Source: Chloroflexota bacterium
GTDB lineage: Bacteria > Chloroflexota > Anaerolineae > Aggregatilineales > Aggregatilineaceae
NCBI GenBank assembly: GCA_012729765.1
Contig: JAAYCM010000063.1
Location: forward strand, 1-64,000
Length of the DNA: 64,000 nucleotides
Direction: 5' to 3'
The notes under the pieces are model-generated. The model was not told the DNA's origin. It ran no database searches and saw only the letters and a program-made list of their open reading frames with translations. A program made the position numbers and the translations under genes. Numbering within the stretch: position 1 is the stretch's first letter; each line of letters starts with the position of its first letter. Positions 42,803 to 52,246 of this stretch are shown one piece after another.

Positions 42803-44101
42803 ATGAGTCGTGAGCGTTTCTATCGGAAGGTTATGACGGCGAGCGCCACTATTTTGTTTGGGCTGACCGTCTTCATGCTGGGCTATCTGTGGGGCACGTA
42901 TGCCCCCGATGGTCTGGCTCAGGCGCAGAGTTCGCAGCCAGCGCAGACCGAAGAGCTGTTTAAGCCATTTTGGGAAACCTGGACGCTGCTGCACGAAAAT
43001 TATGTCGAGCCGCTGGACGATACCGAGCTGATGGAAGGCGCGCTCACCGGCATGATGGAAGCGGTGGGCGATCCGCACACCGATTATATGAACCCCGACA
43101 CGTTTGCCCATGTCAACGCGGCCATGAACGGCGCGTATGAAGGCATCGGCGCGACGGTCCGCCAGGACGAAGCCACCGGTGGCCTGGAACTGGTGTCGAT
43201 TATGGATGACTCGCCCGCCGAAGAGGCCGGGCTGCTGCCGGGCGACGTGATTGTCGAGGTCGAGGGCGAGGACGTTACCGGCCTGACGCAGAACGAGATC
43301 ATCGCTCAGGTGCGCGGCCCCGCAGGCTCGACGGTGAACCTGGGGATTCAGCGCGCGGACGTTGACAGGATTTTGCAGTTCGAAGTCGAGCGGCGGCGCA
43401 TCAGCGTGCCCAGCGTGACCTATGAGCTGCTGGACGACGGCGAGATCGGCTATATCCGCCTGAGCCAGTTCGAGTTTGGCACTGCCGACGCCCTGCGCGA
43501 CGCGCTCACCGCCCTGGATGCCAACAATCTGAAGGGCCTGATCCTGGATGTGCGCGGCGATCCCGGCGGCTATCTGACGACCGCGATCGAAGTCGCCAGT
43601 GCCTTTGTCGAAGACGGAACCGTCGTGATCGAGAAGGGACCGCAGCGCGACTATACCTATCAGGCGTTGGGCAACCCGATCGCCCCGGATGTGCCGCTGG
43701 TGGTGCTGGTGGACGCCGGCAGCGCCAGTGCATCCGAACTGATCTCCGGGGCGCTGCAAGACCTGGGCCGCGCTACCATCGTGGGTATGCCGACTTTTGG
43801 CAAAGGCTCGGTGCAGACCTGGCACACGCTCTCCAACGGCGGCGGGATTCGCATCACGATTTCGCGCTGGTACACGCCCGAAGGCCGCTCGGTGAGCGAA
43901 GTCGGGATCGAGCCGGACATCCTGATCCCCTTCAATGTCAACGCGCTCAGCGGTCAGGATACCCAGCTTCAGGCCGCGATCCAGCTTCTCAACGGCGTCG
44001 AGGTGCGCTCGGCTGAGATCGATCTGCCCGAAGCGGATGAAGCCCGGACGGTTGAGGCCGAGCAGACACCGGAAGCCGAGCCGGAATTCGAAGCACCGTA
44101 A
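42803..44101 (+). CDS. C-terminal processing peptidase (S41 family, PDZ)
   Basis: A 432-aa membrane-anchored serine protease of the CtpA type. After a signal anchor (ILFGLTVFMLGYLWGTYA) come an N-terminal helical part, a PDZ domain (EGIGATVRQDEATGGLELVSI and DGSPAEEAGL-like PGDVIVEV), and the S41 core with catalytic Ser in VDAGSASASELISGAL and Lys in PTFGKGSVQTWH. The C-terminal tail is acidic. TATAAT lies upstream near 42763. Targets are unknown; Ctp proteins process envelope proteins. Confidence 0.93.
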   Translation: MSRERFYRKVMTASATILFGLTVFMLGYLWGTYAPDGLAQAQSSQPAQTEELFKPFWETWTLLHENYVEPLDDTELMEGALTGMMEAVGDPHTDYMNPDTFAHVNAAMNGAYEGIGATVRQDEATGGLELVSIMDDSPAEEAGLLPGDVIVEVEGEDVTGLTQNEIIAQVRGPAGSTVNLGIQRADVDRILQFEVERRRISVPSVTYELLDDGEIGYIRLSQFEFGTADALRDALTALDANNLKGLILDVRGDPGGYLTTAIEVASAFVEDGTVVIEKGPQRDYTYQALGNPIAPDVPLVVLVDAGSASASELISGALQDLGRATIVGMPTFGKGSVQTWHTLSNGGGIRITISRWYTPEGRSVSEVGIEPDILIPFNVNALSGQDTQLQAAIQLLNGVEVRSAEIDLPEADEARTVEAEQTPEAEPEFEAP

Positions 44102-44268
44102 GGCGGTTCTATCGCTTTTCTGAGCTTTGTCTGATGGCTTTCTTACTGCCGCGTGGCATATATTATACAGGGATACCTCTATCAACCAGCAGTGGCAGGC
44201 CCGGCTTCCCGGTCGGACCTGCCGACTCAGACAAACGGGACAGACCCGACTAGTCACAGGAGAGACGC

Positions 44269-44967
44269 ATGTTTTTCTGGGACCCGACCTACATCCTGTT
44301 GGTGATGCTGCCAACACTGGTCATCACCGGCCTGGCCCAGGCCTGGGTGCGCAACGCGTATAACAAATGGGGCAATATCGCCAATGGCAGCCGCATCAAC
44401 GGCCAGCAGACGGCGCAAATTCTGATGCGCAGTGGGGCGATCCAGCCGGTCGGGCTGGAAGTGACACGCGGCCAGCTTACCGATCATTACGATCCGACCA
44501 GCGGCATTGTGCGGCTGTCGCAGGGTGTGGCCTTGCAGCCGTCCGTCGCGGCGATGGCTGTCACCGCGCACGAGTTGGGACACGTGCAGCAGCATCAGCA
44601 GAACAGCCCGCTGATCGGGCTGCGCCAAATGCTGATCCCCAGCGCGCGCTTCGGCCCCTCGATCGGCATCATGCTGATCTTGGCGGGCCTGTTCCTGAAC
44701 GCGACCGGCCTGGCGACGATCGGTCTGATCCTGTTCGCCGGGGCGACGGTGTTCACCCTCGTCACGCTGCCGGTCGAGCTGGACGCCAGCCGCCGGGCGA
44801 TGAAGCTGCTTGAGGGCGCGGGGCTGCTCACCACCGAAGAGGATCGGGATGGCGCGAACGCCGTGCTGCGGGCGGCGGCCTTTACCTATGTTGCCGCGGT
44901 TGCCAGCTCGCTGCTGACGCTGCTCTACTACGCGATGCTGGTCTTTGGCGGCAGCCGCCGCGACTAG
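44269..44967 (+). CDS. YugP-family zinc metallopeptidase (membrane)
   Basis: A 232-aa integral membrane neutral zinc metallopeptidase. The zinc motif AVTAHELGHVQQHQ is near residue 102, preceded by LSQGVALQPSVAAMA. An N-terminal membrane segment (YILLVMLPTLVITGLAQAW) and three later hydrophobic stretches surround it. The family is widespread and uncharacterised. CAGGAGAG precedes the ATG. The CoA-transferase B gene starts 29 bases downstream, so it may be part of the same transcription unit. Confidence 0.9.
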   Translation: MFFWDPTYILLVMLPTLVITGLAQAWVRNAYNKWGNIANGSRINGQQTAQILMRSGAIQPVGLEVTRGQLTDHYDPTSGIVRLSQGVALQPSVAAMAVTAHELGHVQQHQQNSPLIGLRQMLIPSARFGPSIGIMLILAGLFLNATGLATIGLILFAGATVFTLVTLPVELDASRRAMKLLEGAGLLTTEEDRDGANAVLRAAAFTYVAAVASSLLTLLYYAMLVFGGSRRD

Positions 44968-44996
44968 CCGCCCACCCAACGGAGACTCACTCTGCC

Positions 44997-45848
44997 GTGA
45001 CACATGCAGGCTCGCAGCCAGCCGACGATTACACGATTGATGAACTGATGGCCGTCTGCATCGCGCGGCAGGTGCAGGACGGCGAAATTCTGGCGCATGG
45101 GATGGCGACTCCGCTCGTGGCGGCGGGATATATCCTCGCCCAGCGGACCCACGCGTCGCACGCTTATTTTGCCTCGGCCATCGGGCAGGGCGTGGTCCGC
45201 GACTGGGCGCCGCTCAGCATCACGCGCGCTGAGACATTGTGGCTGGGCAAAGCGCTGACGCATGTCAGCTTCGTTGTGATTGCCGCGGACCTGCTGCGTG
45301 CGTTTGCTCCGAAGGAATTCTTCCGCCCGGCCCAGATCGACTCGTCCGGCAACTTCAATAACGTCGCCATCGGCAGCAGCTACGAGCGCCCACGCCTGCG
45401 CCTGCCCGGTGTGGCGGGCATCCCCGATGTCTCGGTGCACTCCAGCCAGATGTATCTCTATGTGCCGCGCCACTCACGCGCCGTGTTCGTGCCGCGTGTA
45501 GACTGGATCACCGGCCTGGGCCACCATCCCGACCGGCAGGAAGGCAGCGGCCCGCGCTATCTGGTCAGCGATCTGGGCCAGTTCGACTGGTACGATGGGC
45601 GGATGCGGCTGATCACGGTCCATCGCGGGGTGTCGATCCAGCGCATCATGGCCAAGACCGGCTTCGATCTCGCCGTGGCTGCTCACGTGCAGGAGACGCC
45701 CGCGCCCACCCGCGAGCAGATCCGGCTGCTGCGCGAGGAGATCGATCCGCTGGGTGTGCGCCGCCTGGAGACGCTGGCCGGCGCCGCCCGCCGCGATCTG
45801 ATGCGCGCGATCCTGGAGCAGGAAGCGGCCCTCGACACGCGCGACTGA
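44997..45848 (+). CDS. CoA-transferase subunit B (glutaconate CoA-transferase-like)
   Basis: A 283-aa protein with the second-subunit pattern of class I CoA-transferases (LAHGMATPLVAAGYILAQRTHA and AQIDSSGNFNNVAIGSSYERPRLRLPG). The usual subunit-B catalytic glutamate motif is not clearly seen: the region reads YFASAIGQGV, so the active site may rely on another residue. A GTG at 44997 with GGAG 12 bases upstream is taken as start. It pairs in function with the gene at 41904, two genes upstream. Confidence 0.78.
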   Translation: MTHAGSQPADDYTIDELMAVCIARQVQDGEILAHGMATPLVAAGYILAQRTHASHAYFASAIGQGVVRDWAPLSITRAETLWLGKALTHVSFVVIAADLLRAFAPKEFFRPAQIDSSGNFNNVAIGSSYERPRLRLPGVAGIPDVSVHSSQMYLYVPRHSRAVFVPRVDWITGLGHHPDRQEGSGPRYLVSDLGQFDWYDGRMRLITVHRGVSIQRIMAKTGFDLAVAAHVQETPAPTREQIRLLREEIDPLGVRRLETLAGAARRDLMRAILEQEAALDTRD

Positions 45849-45859
45849 GGCGGGGCGCG

Positions 45860-47068
45860 TCAGGCTTCGGGTGTCCCAACCGGCAGCAGCACCTTGAACG
45901 CGCTGCCCGGCAGCGTTTCTTCGTCGTGGCCCTTGCTCTCGACCCACACCAGGCCGCCGTGCGCCTCGATAATCCCCTTGACCAGCGCCAGCCCCAGGCC
46001 CGGCCCGCCGCCCTTGAAAGACGTTTTGCCGGACGAATGCAGCGCGACCGTGCCGATCTGGTAGAACTTCTCGAAGATCACCTGCTGGTATTCGGGGTCG
46101 ATACCGATGCCGGTGTCCTCGATCACGATCGCTACCGCCGGTCCCATCGCCTCAACGTCCGTCAGCCAATAGCTGATCGTGATCGCGCCGCCGTCGGGTG
46201 TGTACTTGATCGCGTTGATCACAAGCTGGTAGAACGCTTTGCGCAGCAGAACCGGGTCGCCGGCGATATAGGGGACCTCGCCCAACTGCCTGATCTCCAG
46301 CGTCAGGCGGCGCTGGCCCAGCACGCCGGCAAAGTTGCTTTGCAGCTCGGAGAAAAGCATCGGGAGGGGGACCGGCACAAACGATACCTGGAGCGTGTCG
46401 GTATCCAGCTTGGAGATGTCCAGCATCCCATCCACGACCTCGTGCAGGCGCGCGCTGCCCCGCAGAATCCCCTCGATCAGTTCGGCCAGCTCCGGATCGG
46501 CGCGCACCGCCGGATGCTTGCCCAGCACGTCGGTGTAGCCCTGCACCACGGTGAGCGGCGTGCGCAGTTCGTGGGCCGCGATCTCGATAAAGTCGAGCTT
46601 GGCCTGGTCGAGCTTCGTCAGCGTCAGGTAGGCGGCGCGCAGATCGTCGAGCGCGGTCTGGTCGTTAGAGCGCAGCCGGTCGAACGTGGTGCGGACCATG
46701 CGCCATGCCAGACTGGGGCTAGAGGCCAGAAGCTGCTCGAAGACCTTGCGGTCGAAGGCCAGCACGGTCGTATCGCGCGTGGTGCGCACATTGGCCGAGC
46801 GCGGCTCGTCCTGGATCAGCGCCATCTCCCCGAAGAAATCGCCGGGGCCGCTGGTGCGCAGGATGCGTTCGTCGCTGCCGTCGAAGTGCTTGGAGATCGC
46901 AACCTCGCCGGAGACGATCAGGTAGAAGACGTCCTCAAAGGCCCCTTCTTTACAGATCAGCTCGGCGGGGGGATAGTCCTGCACCTGGACCAGGCGCGCC
47001 ATCTCGTGCAGCACGCGTGGCTGCACATCGGGGAAGGCTTCGCTCAAAACTGCCAACACGTCAACCAT
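45860..47068 (-). CDS. Cyclic-nucleotide-binding-domain histidine kinase
   Basis: A 402-aa soluble sensor kinase with an N-terminal cNMP-binding (Crp/EAL-like sensor) domain at about residues 10-130 (DYPPAELICKEGAFEDVFYLIVSGEV... GDFFGEMALIQDEPRSANV), then a HisKA helix with FIEIAAHELRTPLTVVQGYTDVL and a HATPase domain with a NAIKYTPDGG N-box and PGLGLALVKGIIEAHGG G2 box. In cNMP sensors the RSA motif (RSAN here) contacts the phosphate. A direct cyclic nucleotide input is plausible but not shown. GGAG precedes the ATG. Confidence 0.92.
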   Translation of the reverse strand: MVDVLAVLSEAFPDVQPRVLHEMARLVQVQDYPPAELICKEGAFEDVFYLIVSGEVAISKHFDGSDERILRTSGPGDFFGEMALIQDEPRSANVRTTRDTTVLAFDRKVFEQLLASSPSLAWRMVRTTFDRLRSNDQTALDDLRAAYLTLTKLDQAKLDFIEIAAHELRTPLTVVQGYTDVLGKHPAVRADPELAELIEGILRGSARLHEVVDGMLDISKLDTDTLQVSFVPVPLPMLFSELQSNFAGVLGQRRLTLEIRQLGEVPYIAGDPVLLRKAFYQLVINAIKYTPDGGAITISYWLTDVEAMGPAVAIVIEDTGIGIDPEYQQVIFEKFYQIGTVALHSSGKTSFKGGGPGLGLALVKGIIEAHGGLVWVESKGHDEETLPGSAFKVLLPVGTPEA

Positions 47069-47128
47069 ATGTCTCCGATCCTTTCAGGCGCGCCGGGTGG
47101 GGCCAGCTTGAGTATACGATAGCGGCAA

Positions 47129-47160
47129 ACGGGCGGAGCCAAGTGTTCGGCCCCACCCGT
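47129..47160 (-). terminator. Possible terminator downstream of transketolase
   Basis: ACGGG-GG-GCC pairs with GGC-CC-CCCGT with two internal mismatches, followed on the minus strand by only three T residues. Position between tkt and the kinase gene supports a weak or partial terminator. Confidence 0.4.
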
Positions 47161-47186
47161 GATGGTGGCAATGATGTCGCCCAGCG

Positions 47187-49184
47187 CTAGGCGCGGGTGA
47201 GCAGCCCTTGCGCCAGCTCCGCGATATACTGCGGAGTCAGCTTGAGCTGTTGGTAAATCTCCTTGTACGGGGCCGACGCGCCGAAGCGGTTGATCCCAAC
47301 GATGTTCTCGGTCGAGCCAACCCACTTCTGCCAGCCGGTGGTGATGCCCGCCTCGACCGCGATGCGCGGCACGCCGGGCGGCAGCACGCTGTTGCGGTAG
47401 TCTTCGGGCTGAATCTCGAAGCGCTCCCAGCTTGGCATACTCACGACGCGCGCCCGCACGCCCTGCCCGGTCAACAGCTTTTGCGCGTCGAGGGCCAGAT
47501 GCACCTCGGACCCGGTCGCGATCAGCACGATCTCCGGCTGGCCGCCGTCGGCTTCCGCCAGCACATACGCGCCATGCTCGACGCCTTCCAGGATGCCCGC
47601 CGGATCGAGCACGGGCACATTCTGGCGGGTCAGCAGCAGGACCGTTGCGCGGTCGCGATTCTGCATCGCGCAGCGCCACGCGGCGGCGGTTTCGTTGGCG
47701 TCCGCCGGGCGATAGACTTCCAGGTGCGGGATCAGGCGCAGCGACATGATCTGCTCGATTGGCTGGTGGGTCGGGCCATCTTCGCCCAGGCCGATGCTGT
47801 CGTGCGAGAAGATGAAGATCGTCGGGAACTCGCTGATCGCCGCCAGCCGGATCGAGGGGCGCATATAGTCGGAAAAAACCAGGAAGGTGCCGGTGTAGGG
47901 GATCAGCCCGCCGTGCACTGCCATCCCGTTCGCGATTCCGCCCATGCCGTGCTCGCGCACGCCGAAGTGCAGATTGCGCCCGCTGCGCTCGTCGGCCTGG
48001 AACGACGGATAATCCTTCTGGTAGGTCTTGGTCGAGGGGTCGAGGTCCGCCGAGCCACCCACGAATCCGGGGAAGTGCCGCGCGATGGCGTTGATCACCT
48101 TGCTCGACGCGTTGCGCGTGGCGATGGGCTTGTCGCCCGGCTCGAAGATCGGCAGGTCGGCTTCCCAGCCATCCGGCAGCTCGTCGGACATCATCTGCTG
48201 CCACTGCTGGCCCAGCGCCGGATTGCGGGCGGCCCACTGCGTCCAGTTTTCCTGCCAGCCCTGCTGCCACGCCGCGCCGCGCTCGACTGCCTGCCGGAAG
48301 AAGGCCAGCACGTCGTCGGGCACGTAGAAGGTTGGCTCCAGCGGCCAGCCGAGCGCCTCTTTGGTGCGCTGGACTTCGTCCGCGCCCAGCGGTGAACCGT
48401 GTACCTCGGAGGTCCCGGCCTTGTTCGGGCTGCCATAGCCGATCGTGGTCGTGACGACGATCAGCGAGGGGCGGTCGGTTACGGCCTGCGCGGCGCGGAT
48501 CGCCTGCTCGATCGCGTCCAGATCGTTGCCATCCTCGACGCGCAGCACGTGCCAGCCATACGCCTCGAAGCGCATCCCGACATCCTCGGTAAACGCCAGG
48601 CTGGTGCTGCCCTCAATCGAAATGTGGTTGTTGTCGTAGAGATAGATCAGCTTGCCAAGCTTGAGATGCCCGGCCAGCGAGGCGGCCTCGTGGGTGATGC
48701 CTTCCATCAGATCGCCGTCGCTGACGATGGCATAGGTGTAATGATCGACAATCGGCTGCTCGCCGGTGTTGAACATCGCGCCGAGATACTGCTCGGCGAT
48801 CCCCATGCCGACGCCGTTGGTAAAGCCCTGGCCGAGCGGGCCGGTGGTCGTCTCGACGCCCGGCGTCAGGCCATATTCCGGGTGGCCGGGGGTGATACTG
48901 TCCCACTGCCGGAACAACTGAAGCTGCTCCATCGGCACGTCATAGCCGGTCAGGTAGAGCAGGGCATAGAGCAGCATCGAGCCGTGTCCCGCCGAGAGGA
49001 TGAAGCGGTCGCGGTCGGCCCACTTGGGATCACGCGGGTTGTGCTTGAGGAAGCGCGTCCACAGCACATACGCCATCGGCGCTGCGCCCATCGGCAGGCC
49101 GGGATGACCGGAATTCGCCTTCTGGACGGCATCGACCGCCAGAAAACGGATGGTATTGATGCATTTTTGGTCAAAGTCAGACAT
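47187..49184 (-). CDS. tkt: Transketolase
   Basis: A 665-aa thiamine diphosphate enzyme of the pentose phosphate pathway. The N-terminal domain has [18 protein letters not shown] and the ThDP motif GDGDLMEG-type [15 protein letters not shown]; the middle (pyrimidine) domain has [18 protein letters not shown], and the C-terminal domain the [13 protein letters not shown] region. GGAAGGA precedes the ATG. Length and motif order are those of a full-size bacterial enzyme. Confidence 0.96.
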   Translation of the reverse strand: MSDFDQKCINTIRFLAVDAVQKANSGHPGLPMGAAPMAYVLWTRFLKHNPRDPKWADRDRFILSAGHGSMLLYALLYLTGYDVPMEQLQLFRQWDSITPGHPEYGLTPGVETTTGPLGQGFTNGVGMGIAEQYLGAMFNTGEQPIVDHYTYAIVSDGDLMEGITHEAASLAGHLKLGKLIYLYDNNHISIEGSTSLAFTEDVGMRFEAYGWHVLRVEDGNDLDAIEQAIRAAQAVTDRPSLIVVTTTIGYGSPNKAGTSEVHGSPLGADEVQRTKEALGWPLEPTFYVPDDVLAFFRQAVERGAAWQQGWQENWTQWAARNPALGQQWQQMMSDELPDGWEADLPIFEPGDKPIATRNASSKVINAIARHFPGFVGGSADLDPSTKTYQKDYPSFQADERSGRNLHFGVREHGMGGIANGMAVHGGLIPYTGTFLVFSDYMRPSIRLAAISEFPTIFIFSHDSIGLGEDGPTHQPIEQIMSLRLIPHLEVYRPADANETAAAWRCAMQNRDRATVLLLTRQNVPVLDPAGILEGVEHGAYVLAEADGGQPEIVLIATGSEVHLALDAQKLLTGQGVRARVVSMPSWERFEIQPEDYRNSVLPPGVPRIAVEAGITTGWQKWVGSTENIVGINRFGASAPYKEIYQQLKLTPQYIAELAQGLLTRA

Positions 49185-49383
49185 AGAGCATCCTTCCGCA
49201 AGTGAATGAAACCGGCGCGGGTTTGCGCCAGATAGCGCGCCAGAGTTGGGTCTGGGTTAGAGTATAATCTACCGTCGGGAAGCCGCAACAGCACGAGAAA
49301 TACGCGCAATTCGCGCATTTGTGCTAATCTAGGGCCGAGAAGCTATCCCGGTTGGCAGCAGGCAGTGTAACAGGTTTGCGAGC

Positions 49384-50052
49384 ATGAGCGATAACTTTGA
49401 CGAACAGTTCGACGCCTACGACGATCTCGATGATGATCTCGACGATCTGGATGACGAGGTCGAGGCCTATTGTATGACGTGCAAGGAAAAAACGCCGATG
49501 GACGATCCTGAGGCGATCTGGACAAGGCGCGGCACACCCGGCACGCGCGGTGTGTGCTCGATCTGCGGTACGACGGTCTTTCGCATGGGCAAAACCGCGG
49601 CCCACGCCAGCCTCAAGCGCCCGGAGCCGGTGCAGGTGGCCGATGCGCCGCGCAGCCGGGGCGGGCGGCGTGTCGTCTCCGCCGTCACCTATATCAATTA
49701 TAGCGTGCCGGACGCCGAGTTTGCGGCGATTCTGGCCGAGGACCTGAACCGGATTGGCATCCAGACCTGGGTGCCCGACGAGAATGTCGATCAGGTCCAG
49801 TGGGCGACTGGCGTACACCCGGCGCTGGCCGAGTGTAAGCAAATGATCGTGATCCTGACGCCGCTGGCGGCCAAGGCTACCGCCGTGAGCGAAGCCTGGC
49901 AGTTCTTCGTGCGCAACCGTAAGCCGGTTTTCATCGTCCAGCTTGCCCCGACGGAGATGCCGCCCGAGCTGCGCACCAAACCGCGCTTCGACTTTTCGGG
50001 CGACGACTACAAGCAGACCTTCCGGCAGCTTGTCCAGGCGCTCGCGGATTAA
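49384..50052 (+). CDS. Zinc-ribbon plus TIR-domain protein
   Basis: A 222-aa soluble protein with three parts. Residues 1-28 are a strongly acidic Asp-rich segment. Residues 30-61 are a zinc-ribbon-like (DUF5679-type) domain with two CxxC pairs (C30-C33, C58-C61). Residues about 98-210 form a TIR domain (VTYINYSVPDAEFAAILAED, then TPLAAKATAVSEAWQFFV); E170 in VSEAW is the candidate catalytic glutamate of NADase TIRs. Bacterial TIR proteins can degrade NAD+ or act in signalling. No defence-gene partner (Thoeris, CBASS, prokaryotic Argonaute) is adjacent, so the role is open. Start at 49384 has no strong ribosome binding site. Confidence 0.82.
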   Translation: MSDNFDEQFDAYDDLDDDLDDLDDEVEAYCMTCKEKTPMDDPEAIWTRRGTPGTRGVCSICGTTVFRMGKTAAHASLKRPEPVQVADAPRSRGGRRVVSAVTYINYSVPDAEFAAILAEDLNRIGIQTWVPDENVDQVQWATGVHPALAECKQMIVILTPLAAKATAVSEAWQFFVRNRKPVFIVQLAPTEMPPELRTKPRFDFSGDDYKQTFRQLVQALAD

Positions 50053-50081
50053 CCGCCGGGCCTTTTGTGGTGGCATGGAAA

Positions 50082-50111
50082 CGGTGCGCCTGAGCTAACT
50101 CAAGCGCACCG
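50082..50111. terminator. Bidirectional hairpin terminator
   Basis: CGGTGCGC-C-TGAG pairs with CTCA-A-GCGCACCG (12 base pairs with one mismatch), with a CTAA loop, between the convergent TIR-protein and lipoprotein genes. No long U-run is present. Confidence 0.6.
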
Positions 50112-50148
50112 CTGTGATTCTAGCGCGCAACGCTGCCCGTTCGCCGGA

Positions 50149-50658
50149 TCAATCGCCCAGGCGCTCGAAGGCGTTACGGGCGATGCTCAGCAGCTCGGCG
50201 AAGGCCTCTTCACTCACCGGGTCTTCACCCTCAGCCGCCAGCGCGTCCACCTCGACCACGAATTTCCCTTCCTGGATCACCGCCAGGCGCGCGGTTTCGG
50301 TCTGCGCGACCTGCGCCGTTGGCTGCCCGGCGCGGTCGGCCTCAAGCGTGAGTCCGCTCAGGCGCAGCAGCCGCTCGCGGTCCACCATCGCGACCTCGGC
50401 GGCGTCCTCGCTGGGATAGACCTCGACCACGATATAGGCCAGCGCGTCGTCCGGCCCTTCATATTGCAGGATCACGTGGCCCATGCTGGTAATCGTGCTG
50501 GACAGCAGCTCGGTCGTCGCGCCATCGTCCAGCTCCCACTCGCCGATCTCGTCGGGCAGATAGCGCACAAAATCGCTCGCCTCTTCCCTGGGGCTGGGTC
50601 CACACGCCGCCAGCCCCAACAGCACTCCCACCAGCAGCAGCACGCTTAGTCGTTTCAC
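50149..50658 (-). CDS. Small lipoprotein of unknown function
   Basis: A 169-aa protein with a lipoprotein signal (MKRLSVLLLVGVLLGLAAC) and a mature domain of mixed strands and helices (EIGEWELDDGATTELLSSTI... LAVIQEGKFVVEVDALAAEG). Start codon is GTG. It precedes the liv genes on the same strand by 30 bases, but resemblance to a transport protein is not seen. Function unknown. Confidence 0.65.
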   Translation of the reverse strand: MKRLSVLLLVGVLLGLAACGPSPREEASDFVRYLPDEIGEWELDDGATTELLSSTITSMGHVILQYEGPDDALAYIVVEVYPSEDAAEVAMVDRERLLRLSGLTLEADRAGQPTAQVAQTETARLAVIQEGKFVVEVDALAAEGEDPVSEEAFAELLSIARNAFERLGD

Positions 50659-50687
50659 CGCGATCTCACTCCCCCTCGTGCAGCGCG

Positions 50688-51401
50688 CTAGTGTTCGCCC
50701 AGATAGGCGGCGCGCACCATTTCATTTTGCCGCAGCGCGGCGGCGGTATCGGAGAGAATAATCCGCCCGGTCTGGAGCACATAGCCCCGGTGGGCGACGG
50801 CCAGCGCCATCAGCGCGTTCTGCTCGACCAGCAGGATCGTCGTCTCGTGCTGGTTGAGATATTCGATCACGCGGAAGATGTCGCGCACCAGCAGCGGGGC
50901 CAGCCCCATCGATGGCTCGTCCAGCAGCAGCACGCGCGGGCGGGCCATCAGCGCGCGCCCGATGGCGAGCATCTGCTGTTCACCCCCGGAAAGCGTGCCC
51001 CCTAACTGATTCTGCCGCTCCTTGAGGCGCGGGAAGGTGTGGAACACGAATTCCAGATCGCCGGCGATCTCGTGCGCGTCGCGCCGGGAGTACGCGCCCA
51101 TGTCCAGGTTTTCCATCACGGTCAGGCGTTGGAAAATCTTGCGGCCTTCGGGCGCCTGGACGATCCCGCGCTCCACGATCAGATGCGGCTTGAGATAGGT
51201 GATATCCTCGTCGCCCAGGATTACGCGCCCCTCGGCGCTGGGCACGATGCCGGAGATCGTGTTGAGCGTGGATGTTTTGCCCGCGCCGTTGCCGCCGATC
51301 AGCGTGACAATCTCGCCTTGCTCGACGGTGAGCGAGATACCCTTAAGCGCGTGAATCTTGCCGTAATAAGTATGCAGGTTTTCGACTTCAAGAAGTGCCA
51401 T
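50688..51401 (-). CDS. livF: Branched-chain amino acid ABC transporter ATP-binding protein LivF
   Basis: A 237-aa ATPase of the HAAT (Liv) family. Walker A GGNGAGKTSTLN, signature LSGGEQQMLAIGRAL and Walker B RVLLLDEPSMGLAP are intact; the C-terminal YLG ending matches LivF. It powers uptake with LivG on the inner face of LivH/LivM. The five genes livJ-H-M-G-F run on the minus strand. Confidence 0.94.
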   Translation of the reverse strand: MALLEVENLHTYYGKIHALKGISLTVEQGEIVTLIGGNGAGKTSTLNTISGIVPSAEGRVILGDEDITYLKPHLIVERGIVQAPEGRKIFQRLTVMENLDMGAYSRRDAHEIAGDLEFVFHTFPRLKERQNQLGGTLSGGEQQMLAIGRALMARPRVLLLDEPSMGLAPLLVRDIFRVIEYLNQHETTILLVEQNALMALAVAHRGYVLQTGRIILSDTAAALRQNEMVRAAYLGEH

Positions 51402-51427
51402 GCTTGCCTCGTCTCCGGGATGCGCGG

Positions 51428-52246
51428 CTAATCGTCCAGAAAACCTGAAACCGCTTCGTCTGCCGGAGCGCCCAGGTAAGCTTCGATCACCAGCGGGTCC
51501 TGCTGAACCTGTTCGGGCGTGCCTTCCGAAATCTTGCGCCCATAGTCCAGCACCGTCACCTGATCGGAGATGCTCATTACCAGGTGCATATCGTGCTCGA
51601 TCAGCAGGATCGTCAGGTCGCGCTCGTCGCGCAGCCGCCGGATGAAATGCATCGTCGTCTCGGTTTCCTGCGGGTTCATCCCGGCGGTCGGCTCGTCCAG
51701 CAGCAGCAGGGTGGGATCGCTCGCCAGGGCGCGCGCGATCTCCAGGCGGCGCTGGCTGCCGTAGGGCAGGTTGGTCGCCAGGTAGTCGCCCACCTCGGCC
51801 AGCTCGACAAACTCCAGCAGCTCATACGCTTTGGCGAGGGCGAGGTCCTCTTCGTGCGCGTTGTGCGGCAGGCGCAAGAGCGCCCCGACCGGCGTGCTGG
51901 ACAGGTTGGCATGGATGCCGACCAGTACGTTTTCGAGCACGGTCATCCCCGCGAACAGGTGAATGTTCTGGAAGGTGCGCGCAATCCCCCGCCCGGTGAT
52001 CTGATCGGGACGCAAGCCCTGAATGGGATGCCCCAGGAACCTGATCTCGCCTTCTTCCGGCGCGTAGAAGCCGCTGATGCAGTTAAAGAATGTCGTTTTA
52101 CCAGCGCCGTTTGGGCCGATCACACTCGCGATCTGGCACGGCATGATCGCCAGGTCCAGATCGCCGACCGCAATCAGCCCGCCGAAGCGTTTGGTGACGC
52201 TCGTCGCCTGGAGAATGGGCTGGCTGTTTTGCGCTCCGTCACTCAT
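51428..52246 (-). CDS. livG: Branched-chain amino acid ABC transporter ATP-binding protein LivG
   Basis: A 272-aa ATPase, partner of LivF. Walker A is IGPNGAGKTTFFN; the LivG-typical insert GIARTFQNIHLFAGMTVLENV follows; the signature is PYGSQRRLEIARAL (the LSGGQ-equivalent reads LPYGSQ), and Walker B TLLLLDEPTAGMNPQE. Its ATG overlaps the livM stop by four bases. Confidence 0.94.
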   Translation of the reverse strand: MSDGAQNSQPILQATSVTKRFGGLIAVGDLDLAIMPCQIASVIGPNGAGKTTFFNCISGFYAPEEGEIRFLGHPIQGLRPDQITGRGIARTFQNIHLFAGMTVLENVLVGIHANLSSTPVGALLRLPHNAHEEDLALAKAYELLEFVELAEVGDYLATNLPYGSQRRLEIARALASDPTLLLLDEPTAGMNPQETETTMHFIRRLRDERDLTILLIEHDMHLVMSISDQVTVLDYGRKISEGTPEQVQQDPLVIEAYLGAPADEAVSGFLDD

